The notes under the pieces: generated by a model | Database searches by the model: none | What the model was told of the DNA's origin: nothing | What the model saw: the letters and a program-made list of their open reading frames with translations, nothing else | In this document: piece by piece, positions 36,390 through 48,047 of the stretch | Numbering within the stretch: the stretch's first letter is position 1 | Layout: each line of letters starts with the position of its first letter | Program-made: the position numbers and the translations under genes | Origin: Aquibium oceanicum | GTDB taxonomy: Bacteria; Pseudomonadota; Alphaproteobacteria; Rhizobiales; Rhizobiaceae | Direction: 5' to 3' | NCBI RefSeq assembly: GCF_001889605.1 | Contig: NZ_CP018171.1 | Coordinates: 2,626,501-2,690,500 of the forward strand | Length of the DNA stretch: 64,000 nt

Positions 36390-37802
36390 ATGGACAAGGA
36401 GCAGTTCCGGCAGTGGTCGCACAGGGCGGCTGACTGGGGAGCGGATTACCGCGAAAACCTCCGCGACCGCCCGGTGCGCGCGCAGACTGCACCCGGCGAG
36501 ATCGCGGCGGCGATCGCCTCGGCGCCGCCTGAGGCGGCCGAGCCGATGGAGGCGATCTTCGCGGACTTCGAAAAGACGATCGTGCCCGGCATGACGCACT
36601 GGCAGCATCCGCGCTTCTTCGCCTATTTCCCCGCCAACGCCGCGCCCGTCTCGGTCGTGGCGGAGTATCTGGTCACGGCCATGGCCGCGCAATGCATGCT
36701 GTGGCAGACCTCGCCGGCCGCGACCGAACTCGAAACGAAGGTGCTCGACTGGTTGCGCCAGGCGCTCGGGCTTCCGGCGGGCTTTGCCGGCGTCATCCAG
36801 GATTCGGCCTCGTCCGCCACGCTCGCCGCCATGCTCGTCATGCGCGAGCGGGCGCTCGAATGGCAGGGCAACGCGCAGGGGCTGGCGGGTCAGAGGCCGG
36901 TCCGGGTCTATTCCTCCGACCAGGTGCACACCTCGATCGACCGGGCCATCTGGATCGCCGGCATCGGACAGGACAATCTGGTACGGATCCCGACCGCAGG
37001 TGCGTTGCGGAGCATGGATGCCGAAGCGCTTGATCAGGCGATAGCCCGCGACCGCGAGGCCGGGTTCCTGCCGGCGGGCGTCGTCGCCTCCGTCGGTGGG
37101 ACCAGCGTCGGCGGCAGCGACGACGTCGCCGCCGTCTGCGCCGTCGCCCGGAAGTATGGGCTCTATGTCCATGTCGACGCGGCCTGGGCCGGCTCGGCGA
37201 TGATCTGTCCGGAATTCCGCCATCTGTGGGCCGGCGTGGAGGAGGCCGACTCCGTGGTGTTCAACCCCCACAAATGGCTCGGCGCGCAGTTCGACTGCTC
37301 GGCGCACTTCATCCGCGACCCGGAAAGCCTGGTGAAGACACTGGCGATCCAGCCGGAGTTCCTCAAGACGCACGGCAAGGAAGGGCTGATCAACTATTCT
37401 GAGTGGAGCGTGCCGCTCGGCCGGCGCTTCCGGGCTCTGAAACTCTGGTTCCTCATCCGTGCGCACGGGCTCGAAGGTCTGCGCACGATGATCCGCAGCC
37501 ACGTCGCTTGGGCAAAGAAGCTCGCGAGCAGGATTGCCGCCGAACCGGACTTCGAGATCGTCACCGAGCCCATGCTTTCGCTGTTTAGCTTCCGCCATCG
37601 CGTGACTGAGGGAGCCGACGAGGACGCGCACAACCTCGCGCTGGTGAGCCGTATCAACGACGAGGGGCGCATCTATCTCACCCAGACGCGCGTCGACGGC
37701 CGGGTGGCGATCCGCTTCCAGGCCGGTCAGTTCGAGGCGACCGAAGCCGATGTCGATGCCGCGTTCGACGCCATCGTCGATGCCGCGCGCGCAATGACCT
37801 GA
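36390..37802 (+). CDS. PLP-dependent amino-acid decarboxylase, aromatic-L-amino-acid type (group II)
   Basis: A 470-residue PLP enzyme predicted to decarboxylate an aromatic amino acid such as tyrosine, DOPA, tryptophan or phenylalanine. Conserved blocks: THWQHPRFFAYFPAN, DSASSATLAAMLVMRERAL, YVHVDAAWAGSAMICPE (Asp that binds the PLP ring), and VFNPHKWLGAQFDCSA with the PLP lysine. Length and the HPRF..Y block match aromatic decarboxylases rather than glutamate ones. ATG 36390 is placed by GGGGAGA at 36374-36380. It is divergent from an HpaR-like regulator, suggesting phenolic control. Substrate is not proven. Confidence 0.88.
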   Translation: MDKEQFRQWSHRAADWGADYRENLRDRPVRAQTAPGEIAAAIASAPPEAAEPMEAIFADFEKTIVPGMTHWQHPRFFAYFPANAAPVSVVAEYLVTAMAAQCMLWQTSPAATELETKVLDWLRQALGLPAGFAGVIQDSASSATLAAMLVMRERALEWQGNAQGLAGQRPVRVYSSDQVHTSIDRAIWIAGIGQDNLVRIPTAGALRSMDAEALDQAIARDREAGFLPAGVVASVGGTSVGGSDDVAAVCAVARKYGLYVHVDAAWAGSAMICPEFRHLWAGVEEADSVVFNPHKWLGAQFDCSAHFIRDPESLVKTLAIQPEFLKTHGKEGLINYSEWSVPLGRRFRALKLWFLIRAHGLEGLRTMIRSHVAWAKKLASRIAAEPDFEIVTEPMLSLFSFRHRVTEGADEDAHNLALVSRINDEGRIYLTQTRVDGRVAIRFQAGQFEATEADVDAAFDAIVDAARAMT

Positions 37803-37833
37803 GGGGCAAGCAGAAACCGCTTGCCAATCCGAC

Positions 37834-37870
37834 GCTTTCGTTTTCTTCTTCGGGAACCGAAAACGAAAGC
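37834..37870. promoter_or_regulatory. Inverted-repeat operator upstream of glpR (probable GlpR site)
   Basis: GCTTTCGTTTTC at 37834-37845 and its exact complement GAAAACGAAAGC at 37859-37870 are separated by 13 bases, just before the glpR start. The TTTCGTTTTC core recurs as TTTCGTTT and TTTCGATTTT before glpD (38677-38708). DeoR-type GlpR operators are made of TTCGTT-like repeats, so autoregulation is likely. The repeat could also fold as a hairpin in the leader. Confidence 0.65.
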
Positions 37871-37884
37871 GGGAAGGCCAGATC

Positions 37885-38655
37885 ATGTTCCTGTCGCCAC
37901 GGCACGCCGCCATCATCGAGATGGCCAAGGAGCACGGGCGCGTGCTCGTCGACGACCTCGCCACGCATTTCAACGTGACGCCGCAGACGATCCGCAAGGA
38001 TTTGAATGACATGTGCGATCAGCGCCTGCTGACGCGCATCCACGGAGGCGCGCTCTTCCCCTCCGGCATCGAAAACATGGAGTATGAAGCGCGGCGCAAG
38101 ATCGCCTCCGACGAGAAAGACGCGATAGGCAAGGCGGCCGCAAAGCTCATCCCCGACAACGCCTCCCTCTTCATCAACATAGGCACGACCACCGAGGCGG
38201 TTTCCAAGGCCCTGCTCGACCACAACGGGCTGATGGTCATCACAAACAACATCAACGTTGCCAATAGGATGCGCGTCTATCCTTCGATGGAGGTGGTGAT
38301 CGCCGGCGGCGTGGTGCGCGGGTCAGACGGCGGCATCGTCGGCGAAGCGGCGGTGGATTTCATCCGCCAGTTCAAGGTCGACTACGCGGTGATCGGATCG
38401 TCGGCGATCGACCACGACGGCGCGCTGCTCGATTTCGATTTTCGCGAGGTCAAGGTCGCGCAAGCGATCATCGCCAATGCCCGGCACGTGATCCTGGTGG
38501 CGGATGCGACCAAGTTCGAGCGAACGGCCCCCGTCCGGATCGGCCACCTTTCGCAGGTCAATACCTTCATCACCGACCGGTGCGACATAGAATCCATTCG
38601 CGGCATCTGCGCCGAATCGGAGGTCCGCCTCATGGAAACCACTCGCATGGCATGA
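37885..38655 (+). CDS. glpR: DeoR-family glycerol-3-phosphate regulon repressor
   Basis: A 256-residue repressor with a DeoR helix-turn-helix (FLSPRHAAIIEMAKEHGRVLVDDLATHFNVTPQTIRKDLNDM, residues 2-43) and the sugar-phosphate-binding DeoRC domain (from NASLFINIGTTTEAVSKALL to GEAAVDFIRQFKVDYAVIGSSAI and FEREAPVRI-like FERTAPVRIG). It presumably binds glycerol-3-phosphate and represses glpD and the transporter genes downstream. An inverted repeat with TTTCGTTTTC arms lies in front of it and similar sequences lie before glpD. The order glpR, glpD, transporter, glpK is that of rhizobial glycerol clusters. Confidence 0.92.
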   Translation: MFLSPRHAAIIEMAKEHGRVLVDDLATHFNVTPQTIRKDLNDMCDQRLLTRIHGGALFPSGIENMEYEARRKIASDEKDAIGKAAAKLIPDNASLFINIGTTTEAVSKALLDHNGLMVITNNINVANRMRVYPSMEVVIAGGVVRGSDGGIVGEAAVDFIRQFKVDYAVIGSSAIDHDGALLDFDFREVKVAQAIIANARHVILVADATKFERTAPVRIGHLSQVNTFITDRCDIESIRGICAESEVRLMETTRMA

Positions 38656-38676
38656 CCATCACGGGATAGTTTCCTT

Positions 38677-38708
38677 TTTCGTTTGACATTCGGGTTAATT
38701 TCGATTTT
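38677..38708 (+). promoter_or_regulatory. Repeated TTTCG motifs upstream of glpD (probable GlpR operator)
   Basis: TTTCGTTT at 38677-38684 and TTTCGATTTT at 38699-38708 are in direct orientation, 22 bp (two helical turns) apart, 60-90 bp before the glpD start. They share the core of the inverted repeat upstream of glpR. The segment is locally AT-rich, as expected for a promoter. Confidence 0.55.
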
Positions 38709-38767
38709 CCTCCTTCTTGCGCTTCATACAAAAGAAAATGCTGCATTGCGAAAGCGCTGGAGGGAAC

Positions 38768-40297
38768 GTGGACGCCGCGGGGATATACGACATCCTTGTC
38801 ATCGGAGGCGGTATCAACGGTTGCGGCATCGCCCGCGATGCCGCGGGCCGCGGCTACTCCGTCTTCCTCGCCGAGATGAACGATCTGGCGAGCGGCACGT
38901 CCTCTTGGTCCACCAAGCTGATCCATGGCGGCCTGCGCTATCTTGAGCACTACGAGTTTCGGCTGGTGCGTGAGGCGCTCATGGAGCGCGAGGTGCTGTG
39001 GAGCAACGCCCCGCACATCATCTGGCCGATGCGCTTCGTGCTGCCCCATCACAAGGGGCTGCGCCCGGCCTGGCTGCTGCGGCTCGGACTGTTCCTCTAT
39101 GACCACATCGGAGGGCGCAAGCTGCTGCCGGCCACGAAGACGCTGGACATGCGGCGCGATCCCGCGGGCAAGCCGCTGAAGCCCCTTTTCTCGCGCGCTT
39201 TCGAATATTCCGACTGCTGGGTCAACGATGCTCGCCTCGTTGTGCTGAACGCCCGCGATGCGGCCAATCGTGGCGCCGTCATCCGCACGCGCTCCCGCGT
39301 CGCGTCGGCGCAGCGCACCGGCGAGCACTGGCAGGCGGTGGTCGAGAACCGCTCCACTGGCGAGAAGGAAACCGTTCGGGCGAGGCTCATTGTCAACGCC
39401 GCCGGCCCATGGGTCGACGAGGTGCTGGCCTCCTCGCTCGGCCGCAACGACGTCCACAACGTCCGGCTCGTGCAGGGCAGCCACATCGTCGTTCCCCGCA
39501 AATTCGACGATCCGCGCGCCTATTTCTTCCAGAACCGCGACGGACGCATCATCTTCGCGATCCCCTACGAGGAGGATTACACTCTCATCGGCACGACGGA
39601 CCGCGACTACGAGGGCGAGCCAGGCGACGTTGCGATCAGCGATGCCGAGATCGACTACCTCTGCGAGGCCGCCAGCGAATACTTCGCAGACCCGGTGAGT
39701 CGCGAAGACATCGTGTGGACCTATTCGGGCGTGCGGCCGCTGTTCGACGACGGCGCTTCCAAGGCGCAGGAGGCGACGCGCGATTACGTGCTTCGTTCCG
39801 AAGGCGGTGAGGACAAGGCGCCGCTGCTCAACATCTTCGGCGGCAAGATCACGACCTATAGGCGCCTCGCCGAGGCGATGCTGGAGAAGATCGAGGGGTT
39901 CCTCGGCTCCAAGGGCAAGCCGTGGACTATGGGCGCGCCGCTTCCCGGCGGTGATTTTCCGGCGACAGGCTTCGAGGAGCAGGTGTCGCGCTTCCGCGCC
40001 GATCATCCCTTCCTGGAGGCTGCGCATGCGCGCAGGCTCGTGCGTCTCTATGGCACCAGGGCGGATCAGGTCGTCGGTCTCGCCTCGTCGACCACCGAGC
40101 TCGGCCGGCACTTCGGCGCCGATCTCTACGAGGCGGAGGTCCGATACTTGATGGCGAACGAATGGGCAGTCACTGCAGACGACGTATTGTGGCGGCGCAC
40201 AAAGAGGGGACTGAGGCTCGGCGGGGAGGAGACCGCTGCGCTCGAGGAATTCATGCGCGGCGCCGCCAGCCGCGAGGACAAGGCGGCCGCAGAATAG
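38768..40297 (+). CDS. glpD: Aerobic glycerol-3-phosphate dehydrogenase
   Basis: FAD enzyme of the inner membrane that oxidises sn-glycerol-3-phosphate to dihydroxyacetone phosphate and reduces quinone. The 509-residue protein has the FAD dinucleotide motif YDILVIGGGINGCGIARDAAGRG at residue 7, SSWSTKLIHGGLRYLEHYEFRLVREAL, and the TIGTTDRDYEG block. GTG 38768 is preferred: GGAGGGA lies directly upstream and homologues begin close to this point; ATG 38738 would add ten residues without a ribosome site. The transporter operon starts 25 bp downstream. Confidence 0.95.
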   Translation: MDAAGIYDILVIGGGINGCGIARDAAGRGYSVFLAEMNDLASGTSSWSTKLIHGGLRYLEHYEFRLVREALMEREVLWSNAPHIIWPMRFVLPHHKGLRPAWLLRLGLFLYDHIGGRKLLPATKTLDMRRDPAGKPLKPLFSRAFEYSDCWVNDARLVVLNARDAANRGAVIRTRSRVASAQRTGEHWQAVVENRSTGEKETVRARLIVNAAGPWVDEVLASSLGRNDVHNVRLVQGSHIVVPRKFDDPRAYFFQNRDGRIIFAIPYEEDYTLIGTTDRDYEGEPGDVAISDAEIDYLCEAASEYFADPVSREDIVWTYSGVRPLFDDGASKAQEATRDYVLRSEGGEDKAPLLNIFGGKITTYRRLAEAMLEKIEGFLGSKGKPWTMGAPLPGGDFPATGFEEQVSRFRADHPFLEAAHARRLVRLYGTRADQVVGLASSTTELGRHFGADLYEAEVRYLMANEWAVTADDVLWRRTKRGLRLGGEETAALEEFMRGAASREDKAAAE

Positions 40298-40322
40298 CAG
40301 ACCCCTCTGGGAGGAGGCGACA

Positions 40323-41405
40323 GTGCTGGAACTTAGGAACGTGTCGAAGACGGTGGGAGGCGAGGAGCACATCCGCGATGTGTCGCTGACCCTTCGTCAC
40401 GGCACCCTGAACGTCCTGCTCGGCCCCACGCTCTCGGGCAAGACCAGCCTGATGCGCCTGATGGCGGGCCTCGACGCGCCGACCTCGGGCTCGATCGTCT
40501 TCGACGGCGAGGACGTGACCGTCCGGCCGGTCCAGAAGCGCAATGTCGCCATGGTCTACCAGCAGTTCATCAACTATCCGGCGATGACGGTCTACGAGAA
40601 CATCGCTTCGCCGCTGCGCATCGCCGGCAAGGATCGCGAGACCATTGACCGGGAGGTCCGCCACGCGGCGGAACTCCTGCGCCTGGTGCCGTATCTCGAC
40701 CGCACCCCGCTCAACCTTTCCGGCGGACAGCAGCAGCGTACTGCCCTGGCGCGCGCGATCGTCAAGAAGGCCGGGCTCGTCCTGCTCGACGAACCGCTCG
40801 CCAACCTCGACTACAAGCTGCGCGAGGAACTTCGCGCCGAACTGCCGAAGATATTCGCCGAATCCGGGGCGATCTTCGTCTATGCCACGACGGAGCCGCA
40901 CGAGGCGCTTCTGCTCGGCGGCAACACGGCGACGCTTTCGCAAGGACGCGTGACGCAGTTCGGCCCGACGATCGAGGTCTTCCGGAAGCCGGCTGACCTG
41001 ATCACCGCGAAGACGTTCTCCGATCCGCCGCTCAATACGATCGTCCTGATGAAAACCGGGCCGGTCTTCCAGCTTGATGGTGGGGCTGACCTCCCTGTGC
41101 CCGCGGATCTCGCGGGTGTAGCCGACGGGAACTACACGATCGGCTTTCAGCCCCACCATCTCTTTCTTCACGCGCCGACGCCGAAAGCGGTGCCGGTCAA
41201 GGCCAAGGTGACCGTCATCGACATAACCGGCTCCGAGACCTTTATCCATCTCGCCTACGCGGATGCCCGCTGGGTGATGCTGGCGCATGGCATCCACCAC
41301 TTCCAGCCGGACGAGGTGATCGAGGTCTTCATCGACACGCGCCACTTGATGGTCTTCGACGAGACCGGCCGCGCGGTCACCGCGCTCGAAAAACTGGCTG
41401 CCTGA
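40323..41405 (+). CDS. glpS: Glycerol ABC transporter ATP-binding protein GlpS
   Basis: First of two ATPases of the rhizobial glycerol importer. The 360-residue protein has an atypical Walker A, GPTLSGKT at 34-41, a normal signature LSGGQQQRTALARA near residue 135, Walker B VLLDEPLANLD, and a C-terminal MalK-like TOBE region. The switch histidine position reads TTEPHEALLLGG rather than the common HD(Q)xEA, which is usual for this family. It is named by analogy to glpSTPQUV of Rhizobium leguminosarum. It follows glpD by 25 bp and is followed by the partner ATPase 12 bp later. Confidence 0.9.
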   Translation: MLELRNVSKTVGGEEHIRDVSLTLRHGTLNVLLGPTLSGKTSLMRLMAGLDAPTSGSIVFDGEDVTVRPVQKRNVAMVYQQFINYPAMTVYENIASPLRIAGKDRETIDREVRHAAELLRLVPYLDRTPLNLSGGQQQRTALARAIVKKAGLVLLDEPLANLDYKLREELRAELPKIFAESGAIFVYATTEPHEALLLGGNTATLSQGRVTQFGPTIEVFRKPADLITAKTFSDPPLNTIVLMKTGPVFQLDGGADLPVPADLAGVADGNYTIGFQPHHLFLHAPTPKAVPVKAKVTVIDITGSETFIHLAYADARWVMLAHGIHHFQPDEVIEVFIDTRHLMVFDETGRAVTALEKLAA

Positions 41406-41417
41406 GGAGGAGCGGAC

Positions 41418-42505
<1,088 letters not shown>

Positions 42506-42509
<4 letters not shown>

Positions 42510-43372
42510 CCAAGGCCTGGAACAACCGCGCCTGGTTCATGGTGCTTCCGGTGCTGGTGCTGGTGGCCTTCTCGGCGGTGATCCCGCTGATGACCGTCGT
42601 GAACTATTCGGTCCAGGACACATTCGGCAACAACCAGTTCTTTTGGGCCGGAACCGAGTGGTACCAGGACGTGCTCTCGTCGGACCGGTTCTGGAATGCG
42701 ATGGCCCGCAACCTTGTGTTCTCGGCCATCATCCTGGCGATCGAGATACCCCTCGGCATTTTCATCGCGCTGAACATGCCCCGCAAGGGGTGGGGCGTGC
42801 CGGTCTGCCTCGTTCTCATGGCCTTGCCGCTGCTCATTCCGTGGAACGTCGTCGGCACGATATGGCAGGTATTCGGCCGCATCGACATTGGCCTCCTCGG
42901 CCGTACGCTCTCGGCGATCGGAATCGACTATAACTACGTCAACGATCCCTTCGACGCCTGGGTGACAGTGATCGTCATGGACGTCTGGCACTGGACGAGC
43001 CTTGTCGTGCTCCTCTCCTATGCCGGCCTGGTTTCGATCCCGGATGCCTACTACCAGGCGGCGCGCATCGATGGCGCCTCGCGCTGGGCGATCTTCCGCT
43101 ACATCCAGTTGCCGAAGATGAACCGCGTGCTGTTGATCGCGGTCCTGCTGCGCTTCATGGATAGCTTCATGATCTACACGGAGCCCTTCGTCGTCACCGG
43201 CGGCGGACCCGGCAACACGACCACCTTCCTCTCCATCGATCTCGTGAAGCTGGCGATCGGCGAGTTCAACCTCGGCGAGGCGGCCGCCATGTCGATCATC
43301 TACTTCCTGATCATCCTTCTCCTGTCCTGGGTTTTCTACACCGTCATGACCAATGCGGGGTCGGAGAAGTGA
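42506..43372 (+). CDS. glpP: Glycerol ABC transporter permease GlpP
   Basis: A 288-residue inner-membrane permease of the MalF/UgpA type with six predicted spans. The EAA coupling loop appears as AARIDGASRWAIFRYIQLPKMNRVLLIA around residue 187-214, and YTEPFVVTGGGPGNTTTFLSI near residue 225 is typical of sugar-class permeases. ATG 42506 overlaps the glpT stop (ATGA). It pairs with GlpQ to form the channel. Confidence 0.93.
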
Positions 43373-43373
43373 G

Positions 43374-44305
<932 letters not shown>

Positions 44306-44306
<1 letters not shown>

Positions 44307-44587
44307 TGGATCTCTCCTGGATGGCCTGGACCTGGCCGACCGCGATCTTCTTCATCGTCATTTTCAGCCTGCTCGTCGGCATGGCCGTCTGGGAATACGC
44401 CCGGCCGGGCGGCCACCCGCGCGTCGGCATCCTGCGCTTCGAGACGACGCGCGGCGACAGGCTTTTCGTTTCGCTGCTCGGCAGCGCCTTCATCACTCTC
44501 GCCTGGTTGGGACTGATCGGTCCCAGCCTCTGGTGGGCTCTCGCTCTCTCCGTGGTCTACGCCGTCGGCGTGTTTCGCTACGTATAG
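44306..44587 (+). CDS. glpU: DUF2160 small membrane protein of the glycerol transporter (GlpU)
   Basis: A 93-residue protein with three predicted spans (residues about 8-28, 55-70 and 74-90) and a short basic loop EYARPGGHPRVGILRFETTRGDR. It matches the DUF2160/GlpU family that is found only within glpSTPQUV-type operons; its role in transport is not known. ATG 44306 shares a base with the glpQ stop. A strong hairpin at 44602-44629 separates it from the binding protein gene. Confidence 0.85.
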
Positions 44588-44601
44588 AGGGAGAAACTGT
44601 C

Positions 44602-44629
44602 GGAGCCGCGGCGTGCCGGCCGCGGCTCC
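44602..44629 (+). promoter_or_regulatory. Intergenic mRNA hairpin between glpU and glpV
   Basis: GGAGCCGCGG at 44602-44611 and CCGCGGCTCC at 44620-44629 form a perfect 10-bp stem with an eight-base loop. There is no T-run, so it is not a terminator of the usual kind. A stem just before the binding-protein gene may block decay or stop read-through in part, giving more binding protein than permease. Confidence 0.6.
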
Positions 44630-44663
44630 GGATCGCAATCGCAACCTTATGGGAGGACTACTC

Positions 44664-46385
44664 ATGCGACGGCATTTTCTAACATCCACCACCGCCCTTG
44701 TCCTGTGTTTCGGCGCAGGAACCGCGTTCGCCGGAATGGACGAGGCCAAACAGTTCCTCGATGCCGAGATCGGCGACATGTCGACGCTCGACCGCGCGGC
44801 GCAGGAAGCCGAGATGCAATGGTTCATCGACGCAGCCCAGCCCTTCCAGGGCATGGACATCAAGGTGGTTTCCGAGACGATCACCACGCACGAATACGAA
44901 TCGAAGGTGCTGGCGCCGGCCTTCACGGCCATCACGGGCATCAAGATCACGCACGACCTCATCGGCGAAGGCGACGTGGTGGAGAAGCTGCAGACCCAGA
45001 TGCAGTCGGGCGAGAACATCTACGACGGCTACATCAACGATTCGGACCTGATCGGCACCCACTGGCGCTATCAGCAGGCGCGCAACCTGACCGACTGGAT
45101 GGCGAACGCCGGCAAGGACGTGACCAACCCGAACATCGACATCGACGATTTCATCGGCAAGTCGTTCACCACCGCTCCGGACGGCAATCTGTACCAGCTA
45201 CCCGACCAGCAGTTCGCGAACCTCTATTTCTTCCGCTACGACTGGTTCAACGACGAGAAGAACAAGGCCGACTTCAAGGCGAAGTATGGCTACGATCTCG
45301 GCGTCCCGGTCAACTGGTCGGCCTATGAGGACATCGCCGAGTTCTTCACCGGTCGCGAGATCGACGGCAAGAAGGTCTACGGCCACATGGACTACGGCAA
45401 GAAGGACCCGTCCCTCGGCTGGCGCTTCACAGATGCCTGGCTGTCGATGGCAGGCAATGGCGACAAGGGCATCCCGAACGGAAAGCCGGTCGACGAGTGG
45501 GGCATCAAGGTCGACGAGAACGACCGGCCCGTCGGTTCCTGTGTCGCGCGCGGCGGCGACACCAATGGACCTGCGGCGGTCTACTCGATCGAGAAGTACC
45601 TCGAGTGGATGAAGAAGTATGCTCCGGCCGCGGCCCAGGGCATGACCTTCGGCGAATCGGGACCCGTCCCCTCGCAGGGCGAGATCGCCCAGCAGATGTT
45701 CACCTACACGGCCTTCACCGCCGACTTCGTCAAGGAAGGCCTGCCGGTGGTGAACGATGACGGCACGCCCAAGTGGCGCTTCGCCCCGTCGCCGCATGGG
45801 GTGTACTGGAAGGACGGCATGAAGCTCGGCTACCAGGACGCCGGCTCGTGGACGCTGATGAAGTCGACGCCGGACGATCGCGCCAAGGCGGCCTGGCTCT
45901 ACGCGCAGTTCGTCACATCCAAGACGGTCGACGTGAAGAAGAGCCATGTCGGCCTCACCTTCATCCGGCAGTCGACGCTCGATCACGAGTCCTTCACCGA
46001 ACGCGCGCCGAAGCTCGGCGGCCTCGTCGAGTTCTACCGCTCGCCGGCCCGCCTGCAGTGGTCGCCGACCGGCACCAACGTTCCGGACTATCCGAAGCTC
46101 GCGCAGCTCTGGTGGCAGGCGATCGGCGATGCCTCGTCGGGCGCCAAGACCGCCCAGGAAGCGATGGACTCCCTGTGCGCGGAGCAGGAGAAGGTTCTGG
46201 AGCGTCTCGAGCGCGCCGGCGTCCAGGGCGACATCGGTCCGAAGATGGCCGAGGAGCACGATCTCGAGTACTGGAACAAGGATGCCGTCTCGAAGGGCAA
46301 TCTCGCGCCGCAGCTCAAGATCGAGAACGAGAAGGAACAGGGCCAGACTGTCAGCTACGACGAACTGGTGAAGAGCTGGCAGTAG
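44664..46385 (+). CDS. glpV: Glycerol ABC transporter substrate-binding protein GlpV
   Basis: Periplasmic binding protein of the glycerol importer. The 573-residue precursor has a signal peptide ([20 protein letters not shown]). At about 570 residues it is longer than typical sugar-binding proteins but matches the extracellular solute-binding family used in glpSTPQUV and in G3P-like systems; blocks such as [28 protein letters not shown] and [19 protein letters not shown] are characteristic. GGGAGGA at 44651-44657 sets ATG 44664. It is followed by glpK after 76 bp. Confidence 0.92.
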   Translation: MRRHFLTSTTALVLCFGAGTAFAGMDEAKQFLDAEIGDMSTLDRAAQEAEMQWFIDAAQPFQGMDIKVVSETITTHEYESKVLAPAFTAITGIKITHDLIGEGDVVEKLQTQMQSGENIYDGYINDSDLIGTHWRYQQARNLTDWMANAGKDVTNPNIDIDDFIGKSFTTAPDGNLYQLPDQQFANLYFFRYDWFNDEKNKADFKAKYGYDLGVPVNWSAYEDIAEFFTGREIDGKKVYGHMDYGKKDPSLGWRFTDAWLSMAGNGDKGIPNGKPVDEWGIKVDENDRPVGSCVARGGDTNGPAAVYSIEKYLEWMKKYAPAAAQGMTFGESGPVPSQGEIAQQMFTYTAFTADFVKEGLPVVNDDGTPKWRFAPSPHGVYWKDGMKLGYQDAGSWTLMKSTPDDRAKAAWLYAQFVTSKTVDVKKSHVGLTFIRQSTLDHESFTERAPKLGGLVEFYRSPARLQWSPTGTNVPDYPKLAQLWWQAIGDASSGAKTAQEAMDSLCAEQEKVLERLERAGVQGDIGPKMAEEHDLEYWNKDAVSKGNLAPQLKIENEKEQGQTVSYDELVKSWQ

Positions 46386-46420
46386 TGGCCACAACGCCCT
46401 TCGCGGGCTAGACATTGCGG

Positions 46421-46442
46421 GGGAGGCGGCATGCCGGCTCCC
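46421..46442 (+). promoter_or_regulatory. Hairpin between glpV and glpK
   Basis: A 22-base imperfect palindrome with outer arms GGGAG/CTCCC, one G-G mismatch and an inner CGGC-AT-GCCG. It lies in the 76-bp spacer before the glpK ribosome site GGAGGAAAG and has no T-run. It may stabilise the upstream message or modulate glpK. Confidence 0.45.
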
Positions 46443-46461
46443 TCGCTCAATTGGAGGAAAG

Positions 46462-47955
46462 ATGACCGACTTCATCCTCGCCATCGACCAGGGCACGACC
46501 TCCTCCCGCGCCATCGTCTTCGACGGCGACATGAAGGTGGTGGCGGTCGGGCAGAAGGAATTCACGCAGCACTATCCAGCTTCCGGCTGGGTCGAGCACG
46601 ATCCGGAGGAGATCTGGTCGTCGGTGGTGACGACGGTCCGGCAGGCGCTGAGGAAGGCGAAACTGAAGGCGGCCGACATCGCCGCGATCGGCATCACCAA
46701 CCAGCGCGAGACCGTTGTGGTCTGGGAGAAGGAGACCGGCAAGCCGATCCATAATGCCATCGTCTGGCAGGATCGACGTACGGCCGCCATGTGCCAGAAG
46801 CTGAAGAAGAAGGGGCTCGAGCCGAAGTTCGCCAAGCGCACGGGCCTCATCCTCGACCCGTATTTTTCGGGTACCAAGCTCGCCTGGTTGCTCGACAACG
46901 TGAAGGACGCGCGCAGGCGCGCCGCGGACGGCGAACTGCTCGCCGGCACGATCGACAGCTTCCTGATCTGGCGACTGACGGGGGGAAAGAACCACGTCAC
47001 GGACGCCACCAACGCCTCGCGCACCCTGGTCTACAACATCGCCAGGAACGAGTGGGACAAGGACCTGCTGAAGATCCTCGACATCCCCGCCACGATGTTG
47101 CCGGAGGTGAAGGACTGCGCCGACGACTTCGGCACCACCGAGGAAAAGCTGTTCGGCGCTGCGATCCCGATCCTCGGCGTTGCCGGCGACCAGCAGGCGG
47201 CGACCATCGGCCAGGCCTGCTTCGAGCGGGGCATGATCAAGTCGACTTATGGAACCGCCTGCTTTGCCGTGCTCAACACGGGCGAGGAACTCATCCGCTC
47301 GAAGAACCGGCTGCTCTCGACCATCGCCTACAGGCTCGACGGCAAGACAACCTACGCCCTCGAAGGCTCGATCTTCGTCGCAGGCGCGGCCGTGCAGTGG
47401 CTGCGCGACGGCATCAAGGTCATCGGCAAGGCGAGCGACAGCGGCGATCTGGCTGCCAAGGCAGACGAGACGCAGGACGTCTATCTCGTGCCGGCCTTCG
47501 TCGGCCTCGGCGCGCCACATTGGGACCCGGACGCACGCGGGGCGATGTTCGGCCTGACGCGCAATACCGGCCCGGCGGAGTTCGCCCGCGCGGCGCTGGA
47601 ATCCGTCGCCTTCCAGACGCGCGACCTGCTCGATGCCATGTGGAAGGACTGCAAGGGTATGCAGGGCAACACCGTGCTACGTGTCGACGGCGGCATGGTC
47701 GCCTCCGACTGGGCCATGCAGCGTCTGGCCGATATTCTCGACGCTCCGGTCGATCGGCCGCAGATCCTGGAGACCACGGCGCTGGGTGCGGCCTGGCTAG
47801 CGGGATCGAAGGCTGGCGTGTGGCCCGACGCGAGGGCCTTCGCGAAGAAATGGGCGCTGGACTGCCGTTTCGAACCCGCCATGGACGGCAAACAGCGCAC
47901 GCGCCGCATCAAGGGCTGGAAGGACGCTGTGCGGCGGACGCTCAGCAGCACCTGA
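46462..47955 (+). CDS. glpK: Glycerol kinase
   Basis: Phosphorylates glycerol to sn-glycerol-3-phosphate and traps it in the cell. The 497-residue protein shows the FGGY kinase start [30 protein letters not shown], the substrate-binding [10 protein letters not shown] block, and the late signature [14 protein letters not shown]-like [12 protein letters not shown] and [21 protein letters not shown] directly before ATG 46462 is the ribosome site. It closes the glycerol cluster, and its product is both the GlpR effector and the GlpD and PlsY substrate. Confidence 0.97.
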   Translation: MTDFILAIDQGTTSSRAIVFDGDMKVVAVGQKEFTQHYPASGWVEHDPEEIWSSVVTTVRQALRKAKLKAADIAAIGITNQRETVVVWEKETGKPIHNAIVWQDRRTAAMCQKLKKKGLEPKFAKRTGLILDPYFSGTKLAWLLDNVKDARRRAADGELLAGTIDSFLIWRLTGGKNHVTDATNASRTLVYNIARNEWDKDLLKILDIPATMLPEVKDCADDFGTTEEKLFGAAIPILGVAGDQQAATIGQACFERGMIKSTYGTACFAVLNTGEELIRSKNRLLSTIAYRLDGKTTYALEGSIFVAGAAVQWLRDGIKVIGKASDSGDLAAKADETQDVYLVPAFVGLGAPHWDPDARGAMFGLTRNTGPAEFARAALESVAFQTRDLLDAMWKDCKGMQGNTVLRVDGGMVASDWAMQRLADILDAPVDRPQILETTALGAAWLAGSKAGVWPDARAFAKKWALDCRFEPAMDGKQRTRRIKGWKDAVRRTLSST

Positions 47956-48047
47956 CCCGATTTTCCGGATTAGCTTGGGGAGAACGGCGCGTGCGGGCAC
48001 GGCCTGCTTGCGGGGCGGGGCGCTTGTGCCTATGAGACCGCTTTGAG

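Noticed and set aside
36246-38012. Upstream continuation of the HpaR-like frame to 38012
   Set aside because: This part lies antisense to the PLP decarboxylase and has the composition of a shadow frame; only the last 158 codons match the MarR family.
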